Positions 13,201-25,200 of a stretch of DNA of 64,000 nucleotides are shown one piece after another. The notes below the pieces were generated by a model. That model worked only from the letters and a program-made list of their open reading frames with translations, searched no databases and was not told the DNA's origin. Source of the DNA: Enoplolaimus lenunculus (Eukaryota; Nematoda; Enoplea; Enoplida; Thoracostomopsidae); assembly GCA_030248215.1 (NCBI GenBank), contig JASANG010000238.1, positions 153,251 through 217,250 of the forward strand. The letters run 5' to 3'. Each line of letters starts with the position of its first letter. The first letter of the stretch is position 1. The position numbers and the translations under genes were made by a program.

Positions 13201-16200
13201 ATCAAATCCGTAGTACGATTCCACTTTTGATACATAACGTGTATTTATTTTTGAGTAAGTTCATTTGCCTTAATAGACTTCCATGGTTTATTATGGCAAG
13301 CAAATTATCAAATTTAATCATGGTCAGAACAAAGCATTGGCTAATACAGGCTTAGCACCCATTTTCAGGTAGTAATAGGATTCTAACAAGTCAACTGCAA
13401 CAACGGCTGATCGTAACACTGACGATTAAAGTCAAATTCGCTTTAGGACTGAAATCTAACTTTCAAGGACGTTCATGTTTTGAAACGTTTATATTTAGCA
13501 TGAAGCACAAGTTTAGCCTTTGGCTTTGGCTTAGGTATTTGTCAATCTTAGGCCTAACCTTTAGCTTAGGATACCCGAATTAAGGCAATCACTTGCATCT
13601 GTTGACGTTCTTTTTATAAGGCTATATATAGCGTTTAAATACAAAGTGGTTAAGTATGAGTAACGTAATGTTCTCAACCTGTGTAAACCAGGGTACAACC
13701 GGTGGTATGCCACCACTAGCTTCTGTACGGTTTTAATGGATTTTTCATTTCCGTATAAAATGTATTTGTTTGCTGCGGTTCTCTTTAAGTTTTAGCACAA
13801 CTTTGAATCGAAAAATTGCAAAAATTTTATAAAAAATAACCGTAAAACCAAAAGATATAAAAACCGCTTACAAATATTTGCTAAAACTAGCACATAGAAA
13901 TCATTTATACTGCTTAACTTCGTCTCACCTCCGGCATCACCTCCGGCTCCAGCAGAATTTGTTAACCTCAGCCTCCTGTTACGGCATTTTTCCTCCGGTT
14001 GCACCCTGGTGTAAACTATAAGCTTTTTCAAATTAAACCTTTATAAACACTTAAATGTTTTAGCCAGCCACCGATTTTGTTCAGTTAACCGACAAAATCC
14101 TATCCGGTCAACTTCGACTAATATGCGATCCAGCTGCTGATCTTATCGACAACAGTTGCATTCAGTACTCGGTATACAACATTCGTCAACTTGTACCAAC
14201 TAGTATTATACCACGATTTCGCGCTGCTCTCGAAACGAACCCGCCCCTGATTTTTAGCAGTCTCCGCGATGCGTCTGCAGCTATAAGTGCCGATCCTACT
14301 CTGATCTATATTGGCGAACAAAATTTACTTAAATTTCAACAAACACCTTTCTCTACAACTGTTTTCGTCGTGAACGATAACTTTTTTCATTACAGATGGT
14401 ATTCGTACGTTGTTCGAAAAGATGCACCAATACTTAATCAACAACTTTCTCGGCGAATTGTTCAAACATATAACGACGAAATATATGACCGGTTGCTATC
14501 ACACTACCGAAGTAATTATTTCCGAAAACCACACAAAAAATATCACGGAAAGTTATTAACAAAAGTGTTGCTAAATGACAGCGATTTTAAGCATACGTCA
14601 GTGATTGAACCAGTTGCACATTTGGATGGTAAACCCCGGAAACCAGGGGTTTCATTTTCTGCTGTCGCGAGTTTACTTAGCTATGTAGTTTTACCGTCGT
14701 TTACAGTTGGTGTCTTGTTTCTTGTCACCGAAATGTTCACTTATAGAACACAAAATAGTCAAACGATTGAAACCAAGAGGTATTGAAATATATCCATATT
14801 ATTAAACCTGGAACGCCCAACATGCGTATTTTGGACTGTGTATTATCATAAAACAATTTTTTTTTCAATTGAACGCATATTTACATTTTATATTATGTTG
14901 ACCTGAACGCAGCAGTGCGCACATACAGACACGCGGAGTTTACTGGTAACTTTAATATTTGTTTTGAGATTTTGGCGCCGCTAATTTTACAACCATATCG
15001 ATTAGTATTTCAAATTAAAACAATTACCGGTGGACCTGCTTCGTCAGTGACGGTGATTTCCGACAGCGACGTGAGCGCGGCGATTTTTGTACGATATGCG
15101 TCGCCTAAACTTGGCAGTTGAGTCAGAAAAACTGACAAATGTCCCGACACAGTGCTAACGCCTATTAGTTGACCATCATCTGTTACCTTAAACAAAGCAT
15201 ACAATTATTAAAACTGATAGACGGCGAACGTTTTGCAATGCCTTACGAATGCTTCGATAATGGTGACCTTGGCCCGTACTCTGAAATGCTTATACCACCT
15301 ATCGCCAGTTAGAGAGATTTTCGAACTGACGAACTCCTATAATTGTGGATTTCAAAATTGGCACAAAAGTGTAATGCTAAAAGTACGCTCAAATTTGAAC
15401 CTGACCTTGCAGTGGTTCAAAAGTTACATGACTTACCACCAACTGGTGATAGGTGCTACACACATTTAAGAATATTGGTAATAAGCTTTAACTTGAGTTA
15501 TGTATTGTGGTCTAATCCATTCCTAAAAATAAGCAACCATAGCCAAAAGAATTGATCAATTGCTGTAAAGTATTTTAAGGATTTTGTCGATTTATGTTCT
15601 AAATTTAAAAAATGCTTTACAATGTCGAAATTAAACCGAAATCCAAATTTTAATAAGAACTTAAATTATTCAAGAACACTGAACAAAAAACACTGCTATT
15701 TAGCGTATAACACGACGTGTAAATAATATATGGTTTGTCATAATTTTGGAACCATTTCGAGTATGATTAGGTATGAAATTTTTTAATAAACAAGTACTTG
15801 TTCAGTCGATAAAATAAGAAATCCGTTTAGTGAATGATATTTTCACAATTTTAAATAGTTTGCCATTTTAAAAGATTTCGAATGATGCGCCTTTCACAAT
15901 GAGATATTTCCGAGGTGCCACCGAAAACAGCATTATTGTCAGGTTAACAAGTATGACATTAACCTTTCATTGAAACGTATAAAGGTGAGCAAAATGCAGG
16001 GTGCAGCCGGTTTTGATAAAATAGCACCCAGATACCCGAGACCTGCAAACTTTGCAGGATGCGGGACCGAAATCGGATGTGATGCAAAAATTAAGTAATA
16101 AGATAAATTAATGAATTAGCTAATTTCAACTACGATTTGCAAAATGTTACCAAGCAATTGTTTTCAAACCTTCATAATGCAAAATCTGGACAACTAACCA

Positions 16201-19200
16201 TTTCAAAATTCACCAAAAGTGACAAACAAGCAAGCTGAAAGGCACAATTATGTATTGAAACATCACAAATTTATTTGCTGAAATTGCAGGGATTGTACAT
16301 TAAAGGCAGAACACTGGCAATACCCTGGTTAACAGTTTAACAGATACAATACATTATTGATTACAGAAGCCCAAACTATTTGCAACATATTTGCAAATCC
16401 ATTTGTTTTTTCGCTTATAAGTACTCGCCTCAAGCAGTCTTACGGAACCTCGAAATAAATACTAATAAAAAACAAACTTTCACTTCGTCCAATCCCTTTT
16501 CAGATCCTTCTACTGCAACAATTGCGTATATTTCAGTGAGCTGTTTGAGTTCCAACACTTTTAAACTGAAATAATTTATTTTATTTAAGTTACAATATAT
16601 ATTTCGCATTGAAACTCGGGTTCAATTTTTTTGTACCGGTTAAAACTGCATCGGCAGAAAACTAAAGTTAAGCCGAAAGAACAACTAAAAAGTTCGTTTT
16701 TAATCTCTTATTTAGTAAATCGGTAACAAAGATCAATTGCATAGGTAGCGTTTTTAAACTACTAATATCAAGGCCTCCATATTCTCAAATGTCTATAGCA
16801 ACTATCATCAGTTAGTAACAGGTTTTGCAAAGATACTACTTAGCTAGCGTAATATGGATTCAAAATATTCACAGGAGTAGAGCAAATTATACGCAAAAAT
16901 GTGCTGAATTTTGAGCCTCAGTATACGCTGGTTCAAGAGGTACAAGACCTATTACAAACGGATAACAGGTGAACACACATTTAAGAATACGGATCCAAAT
17001 CGCAATAGGTAAAAGGGCCAGGCTACTGCTGTCAAATTAATTATTTAAATGCAATGCTCTGAAAAGATAAAAAAATTTTCACTGTTGAGGCCTTGTTGAA
17101 AACTTTGAAAAAATATATACATTATATATTATTAAATATAACGCTTACTTTGTGTCTCCAGCAGTGATGACTTTACTAAATGTTGTACTAACTGCAATAC
17201 TTGTAAGCGAAGATTTGTGTTCCTGATGTGAGAAAAGCTCCTAAAAATTTATTAATCAATGGGTTGGTTTCTAAAATTTAACTTGAGTGTATAATAAATG
17301 AGTTTTGCTGAATTACTATACGGCCAGTGCTATAACAACCAAGAAAACAAAGTTGTTGTATGCTATGTATCGTTCATGAGTCTAGAATATCATTATAACC
17401 AAGAAATGTATGCTAGAATTGTTAGCTTGCGATTCATTTATATAAAAATTCTCAGTTAGTATCTATAGCCCTTTCACTCACACAGTATATTATGAGCGAC
17501 TAAATACAAATAATATAAGAGCAATACAGACGCGGTGAGTGGTGTTTAACAATTCAAACATTATGCGAAGTGCAAAATCTACACAAAAAGTTAGAGCCTC
17601 CTCGGTCTCCAGCGTCAAGGTTCTGTAGCTCACAGTGATTCATGTGAGAAAAGATTGCGTTAATGATGTTATTACTCACATAACTTGAAACTACGCTTTG
17701 GAAAACTGTAAAGTGTTTAAATATCGCTTAGTATATATTTTGGTTAATGTCCTTTGAAATTACTGGATGTCCCGGAGGGCGGCAACCCACAAGCCGGGGA
17801 GACTTTCCCACTGCAGATGGGAAGCTACATACGCGCCCAAATTTTTACGGTTCAAAAGCCAGAGCTCTGTGTCACACAAATAAGTACGAGTTTAGGCATT
17901 CCAGGCTACATAAATCTATACCCTCGAATTGTATGGTTGATATGATTTATGCGATGACTGGATACGATTATATTTTACGTAGTTGTTTCAGTTTTTACAC
18001 TATACTTTTGTAGCCGCTTTGTTTTTGGAACGCTGTAAAAAATGCCCAGTGCAACGCGCAAACCCAACTTCTATATTCGCGATGAATTTCACACATATTA
18101 ATATTGGATGAAGGAAAACGTACCTGTCCAATCTCGGATGGCTTTGTAGACACTGATACCAAATATCCTTCAGAAAATCCAATTAAAATGTAACCACCGC
18201 CGAACCTAGAATATATATAGCAAACTTTTGGAACATGCACGATATTTAATAATAAAACACAAAATTCCTATTTGACCGAGAAATAAACGAATTCGAATCA
18301 CATATGCTGGCACTTAGTGCCTGATGCAGTCGGAATGAGGTGGATGTTCTCCCACGACGGCCGTGCCTTGTTGAAAACTTGCAATGTAAATGCTTTATTT
18401 GAGGCTCTCTACGTGTTTTATAGCCAAACAGTTGAAAAATATGACGAGGTTAAACTACGAATTCAAATTTTTTGTTTTCTGCGCAATTAGTCAATTTTGA
18501 CGTAGAAATAATTGCTAAAAACGAGCTTTAAAACTGTAAATTTTCGAACACAAAAAGCATCCTCTTCAATCGGATAATCATCAGCCACCATTGGTTCAAA
18601 AAACGTTTTTATTTTCACTTGGGTTCCGCGTAGGGAAGCCATGCTCTTAACACTCTTTTTTGGATTGGCACACTTTCGAAGCCACTCATGGCAATTAATA
18701 CCATGCATAATCTGCGATACTTCCGTATTTTGATTGAAATTGTAGATTGACCGGGTTATCGGGATCGTTCACGTTGATCAGCATCAAATTATTTTCACCA
18801 GTCACAGCGCTAATCTGAATTATGGCCATAAAAGTTTTTACACAAAACTCAAAATAACCAGTATATATTTTAGCGGTTGGTAACCTTATACGCTGTTGAC
18901 ACAAAAGCTAGCTCTCCTCACTCTGACTACGTGCGGCTTTTTTAGACATAAACTCAGAATATTAGCCTAATAATTTCTGACCATTTTTAAACCATCAGAG
19001 AATTGACCTTGATATAGCTTGCCATTTTAGGTGCCGCATCCGTTATTGTTCACGTTATACTTTCAGTCTCTTAAATATTGTAGCGAAAAGTTTATTAGTT
19101 TTCAGTAAACCGTACATTTTGTTTTATTACGTTGTTGCAAAGTCTTTTAGGCTATAGCGGCCACTACACTATAGATGAGACAACTTCGGGATTTTAGATG

Positions 19201-22200
19201 GAATTTTCAAAATGTTACCGAAAACGTCAGTCAAATTTACGACTTCAATGCATGTGTAGACTCTGTATAAAATCTATAAACTTAGCCATAGGTTTTCAAG
19301 GAGTAAGAAGGTAATTTTTTTTCGCAAAATGTGCCAAATTTGGTTACGGGCCTGACGAAATTGTAATTGCCTTAAATTTGTAACATTAATATAGTCTCAC
19401 CATATTATCGCTATCAAGCGAACGCGATCGTTCATTTCCGTCACCAGATGCGTCGTGTCTTGCAGTTGCAAATTGAATTTTTGACGGCGGACCAGTAGTT
19501 GCAAAACTATACGCCGTATCGGCGTCTTGATTGCTCAACGAAATTGTGTTATCATCGCTTCCAAGAGCGAGAACATTTTTAATACTGAAAATAATTCCTG
19601 GTTTCAAAATTAGGCCCATGTTAACTATACGCACCTGTCCACAATCATAAGCTTAAACCACAGCCTTAGCTTAAACCGTAAACCTAATCGGTAACCTAAA
19701 CATAAACCAGAACCTAAGCAAGTGCCTCAGTTTAAGAGTAAGCCACAACAACCGATGTGCGACGTGTTTCTGCCTCTGAAGAGCCAAGCTTTTTTTTTTA
19801 TCTTTTTCGATAAAAGACGTGTATTTGGTATTCTTTTAGCCCAAACCATTATTAAACGCATTTTTCATCGATATCTTGAAATTTCCAAAACCAAAGTCTA
19901 TTTAATTCTTGCCCTTCAAAAACTTTGTACCCATGTCCCTTCAATTTCGAATCCACGGATCGCTAAAAAGACTGGAGCTCTTTTTTCAAACTTTAATTTT
20001 ACAAAAATTATCAAATTTTAAGAATTTAAATGCCTAAATTAGTTTATTAGGCAATGCAATGAATGCAATACGGAAATAGAAAGTTGTTTTGGTTAAATCA
20101 GAAATTTTATCAACAGCTTCTATTATCATTCGATTACCGCCAGATTTTCACGTCATTCTTCATTATAAAATGTAATAAACAGCAATTTTGTTTAATTAAC
20201 ATCTCGCGTAACTTTCACATTAATAGGTACATATCACCAAGTCTTACCTAAATGCTCCACATGTTATCTTTTTCGTATGTTTTCCCACAATCGGAGTTTT
20301 CCTAAACATTACTAAAATCAGTGGGATTCACCAAAATAAACTGAAGTTATAGTTTCTATGAATTATTATAATTTGTAATTGAATAATAATCCGTGTAAAA
20401 ATTGCACGATACGTCGTTGTCAAATTATTTCAAGCGGTCAATTTTAAGTCGAACTTGTGTTCTAATGGCTTCACTGTTTATATCATTTTCACAGTACGGA
20501 GTATATGTATGGTCCATGTTAGTTTTAACGCCGGCCCGGTTTCTGGTGGGACTTTAGAAGAATATGCTTAGATTTTAGACATTTTTTGTTTAGGCTTATG
20601 TTTACTTTGACACTTTTTACAACACTCAACTTTCGACTTATGCCTAAAAATATCGTTAATATAATGTTACTTCCCTAAAACTAACATTCGCCGAGTACGT
20701 TTTGACGGAATAATATGTCATTGCGAATTGTTGTTTTTAACATTTTCCATATTGATTGTAATTCAAACTGGACCAGACGTAACTCATATATAATTATTTG
20801 GAAAAGTCAGAGTCCTGTGGTGAACGCGTTCAATTTATAACATTCTTACCAGTTAACTGGTTCGCTTTTACAAGATTAATAAATGCACTGACCGACATTT
20901 TTCATACCTAGTAGTTTGATGATTGTATAGCAGTAGATTGCCTTTGCTATTTCCGATTGCAAGCAATGAGCTACGCTTCGCCCATTCGCAAAACGTCAGC
21001 GTATCTCTAGAAAGTACAAATGTTTGCAATTATTAAGCTTATTTGTACGATAGGGCAAATAGCTGAAGAATGGTGGAGTCACTCTTAAGCGCCAGCGGTT
21101 TGTAAATTACATTCAATTTTAGGTTTGCGTTACGCTGCAATTAAGTACAACTAAACGGTCATATTGCAATGAATGGAAACCTTCTTTTGCAATATAGAAT
21201 AAGGTTCAGGTGCTATGAAGTAGTATTTTCGGCTGTCCTATCAAAACAACGATTCCGGATCCAAAAGTTGTTAAAAATACGAAATAACGAACTGCGAGCC
21301 AAAGCGATACTGTGCCAGCTTTTTCAAAACTCACCACAAAAATTAAATTAGATTTGACTTCTCAGGAGTGAAAAATTATCTGTTTATTTTGTGCAAAATC
21401 AATGGCATACGATTGCGCTATACTTGTCGCGTTTCGCTATTTGTCGCCGTCCTCAATGTACGTCACAGTGCGGTATTGTACGCGAGCAATTCGCATACGA
21501 TACCACACGGTGGCGGACGATGGCGGACGGCGACGTACGGTGACCCATGGCGGCGTACGGTAACGCACAGCAACGTACGGCGACCACCGGTGACTCACGG
21601 TAGCGCACGGCGAATACGCAAACAAATAGTTGAGAAAGTTATTAAATTGTTTTACCTTGAAGGTCTAAAACTTGCACGTGCAAGTGGCAGCTGCAAGTAC
21701 TGACTACAAAACTGGCATAATCAAATAATTGCAACTGCGAGTTCTGTAGCTGCTCAAAGTAGCACGTTGGAATAGATCTGAGCACTTGCGTTGAGAGATA
21801 CGCAAATTTAGCAGCATATTTTGCGAAGGTATAAAATGAGTTGAGTATTAAGCAATTAAGCACACGATTAACACTGATATATTAGTCATCGCTATTTAAG
21901 AATTAAAAAAGCTTGTAACTATCAGGTAAACGTTAACAAAAACTTTAATTATCATGCAAAAAATTCATAACATTAAATATACACAGGTATTTCCGTTTTA
22001 AACAGCCGGCTGTCAGGGGCGGATCCAGATAATCGCTGTGTGCCCGAGAACCACCCATGCAAAAATTTTGCTATATAAAATCGAAATATGCTTCTAGTCG
22101 GACTCGTTTCGGTCGAGTGTATTTATGTGTTAAAGTAGCGATTAAGTTAAAAAATTCTTCGGGTCCACGCTCGCTTCCTTCACGAAGAACCTTTCACTGT

Positions 22201-25200
22201 CCAATTCGTGTTTCGACGCCTGGTTATGTGGCCAATTAATTTTACATTTCCTCAAAACGTGCACACCAAAACCAAAATTTTGTTTTTAATTTAAAAAATT
22301 ACTACAAAAAGATACGCTGAATTCTAGCTCGCTTCATTGACGAGGTTCGAGCACACGTTGCACCCTGCTAAAAAGAATTTCAGGATCGGTCATTGATATA
22401 AAGTTCTGGGCGATAATGTGACCGAATTTTCGGGTTAGCAGCGTAGGCACTGTTCCACAGTCCTATAGAAAAATTAGTATCCACGTCTTTAATGGATCAT
22501 TACTAAATTTAAACACTTTGCATGGCAAAATTGTAATATTTTTGTTTACAAATTATGTTCCAATATCTAACATTGCATGCATTTATACGTTTCGTTCATT
22601 CTAAGTTCTAACCTGTGAACTTTTTTACTATTTTTGGATCCGCCCATAAATGTTGTTAAAAGGTTTTACTGTAGATTCTATATATTTGTGTTGATATATC
22701 ATAATTATTTATGATTTTAATAAATTAAGCTGATGATTTTAAGAAGTTGACTTTATTCACCACTGTGCTGTATAACATCGATAATAACACCGGGATAACA
22801 TAAAGTTCAGAAGAAGGCTGTAGGCGTTTTATTTTCAAATGACTTACAAGCAGGATAAACCTTTTCTATAGAGATCAAAATTTAGCTATAGGAAAGCGTA
22901 CAAGTTTGACCGTCTTACAGAGACTTTATCTAACAACCTGTTCAATGACCGGAAAGCGTCAAACCTTTTTTATATTTGTCGTCGTATTAAAAAGTGTCTG
23001 GCTTCACCCTTCAGAATTAGAGAGAACGGCACGCCTCGGAACTTTTCAGCTGAAAATTTTCACTGTTGCTACGTATTAACAGGGGCAAAAACGCAACTCG
23101 CGCTGAACACATTCTTTTTACAAAAACGCACGGTGTGAAAGTGAAAGTTGCAAAACACGCCATACCTACTACAAATTATTTTTAGAAAAAAATACGGACA
23201 AGACTTACGTAAACTTTTTTGAGGTATCCAATAAACTAGGTGCCCTGTTTTAAGATAGAAAATTGAACAATTATTACTATATATTTTTCAAACAAATATG
23301 CTGAGGCGTTGCATGTTTTCTGAAAGTATAAAGCTGTCTTAACGCATACAGAGGGTGCTAAAATAATTTTTTTATTTAAGATCGGCACCTTTGTTTTAGG
23401 GCAGTTAGAAAAATTTCACAGATGCACCATAGTTCAAATCTAGTTGAGAACGCCATATTCTAATTAAAACAGCGGATATTTCTGCTTTGGAAATGCAAAT
23501 AGTGTATAGCAGAAAACCCAATTAAGGAGGGGCAATGGGGGCGCACAAAACAGCGGATATTTCTGCTTTGGAAATGCAAATAGTGTATAGCAGAAAACCC
23601 AATTAAGGAGGGGCAACGCGGGCGCACCTTAATTGGCTCGAGCGGCCAAAAATGTTCTCAACTGCACGTCCAAGATATTAACTTACGGGCGTTTCTATGA
23701 AAAAATGTCAAAAACACTTTCGTGCTTGGCGCACAATACATTTGCACTTTTAATGATCAGTCTAGCGCTGTCTAACTTCCTGATAAAAGGTTCCGCGCTA
23801 TTAAATGAGCAAAACTCTAATTAATGTATCGTAGATTCACAACCTCTCGTAAATTTGTTCAAAATCTAAGTTATTCAAATGTAATTAACACATTATAAAG
23901 TGGATGCTGCAGTTGTGAGACAAATAATTTTGGTCAGGATAAACGAAGGATGGATAATTTTTAATATTGAAAATATAGCTTCGGCGACCATAGCGAGGTG
24001 TAACCTTAACAAAGTCAAGCATTTAAAAGCTAAGCTTAAATTAATTTTATTGTTTTATTATTTAATCTTGTCGAATATATTTTGTGTACTCATACAGATT
24101 CAATGTTTTTGGGCGTCTGAAGGTTATACAATAGTCAAAATTTAAACTATTTCTCTGAAACTTAGACCATGACTGAGTCAATTTGAACGGTGGCAGAAGA
24201 CCAACAAAATTCTTTACTCTTGCGCCCGCTGATGGCTTTTACGTAAACTTTCTAAATCTTGCCTGGACCAACACAGTTTAACCAACAAAATAAAACAAAC
24301 AGGTATACGAGTACTGTTGTTTAGCATGTGGATCTGTACAAATATGTCCAAACTACTAGTATCTGCTAAATTTTTATTTGCCATTAAATCTAAAACTTTG
24401 AGTTCATTTATTAATGAAAAAATTTTCAATTGCAGTGTTTAAAATTTTATTAATCATTGTTGAGCCTTCATCCTATCTCCGCATTAAATGTACACAATAA
24501 AGCCACATATTTAAAAAGGTAAAAAACATACTTTTGCCCAATACTGCTATCAAGTTGCGATGTGCGTCTTGTACTTGAGCTCCACAGAAACACAACGTTT
24601 GTTTTATTGTTAATCACTGCAAGGGTATCGCCATCTTTGTCCCATGCCAGCCCCGTGCAGGTTCTAAAATAAACACACGCAGGAGACAGATAACTGAATA
24701 AACTTCGCTTTGACTATTATATGATTTGAGGAAAGGTAAACAATTTTTTAATGTTAAATTCACAGTCCAGTATATTTGAAACAAGTAGAAAACAAAAGCC
24801 GCAGTTTAACAGTAAATGTAGATTGCTGCTTCGTTTTACGTCTTGCAAATTTTTAAGGTTGGTGGCCAACGCCTAACCATATGAAGTAATTAACCCATTC
24901 TCACATAGAGTAGACCGGGCAACTTTTATAGATATTGCGTAAAAATCAACACACAATGTGTATCGTTTTACAATAACTATGCGGATGCACAATACAAAGT
25001 CTCTACACATTCGGGCTCGAGTGTCCAGCTCCTATAGTTGAGTAGTGATAGCAAACGCCTTCTATCCGTGAGGCTGTGATTCGAGTCCTGGCTTGACATA
25101 CGTATTAAGTTCTTATACGTTTTATAGGAAATATTCATGTGTGAAACGGTTAATCCGGTTAGTAATTATCTAAAATGTGAATTTCTAACCCAGCAATTGT

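Noticed and set aside
18487-18708. 73-codon minus-strand frame running out of WDR19 exon 8 ([13 protein letters not shown])
   Set aside because: It is in a different frame from WDR19, begins at the exon 8 donor, and exon 9 joins exon 8 in phase with conserved sequence; no family recognised.
22873-23152. A 90-codon frame without ATG (reads [18 protein letters not shown])
   Set aside because: No recognised domain, no good flanking splice sites; plausible by chance in AT-rich DNA.
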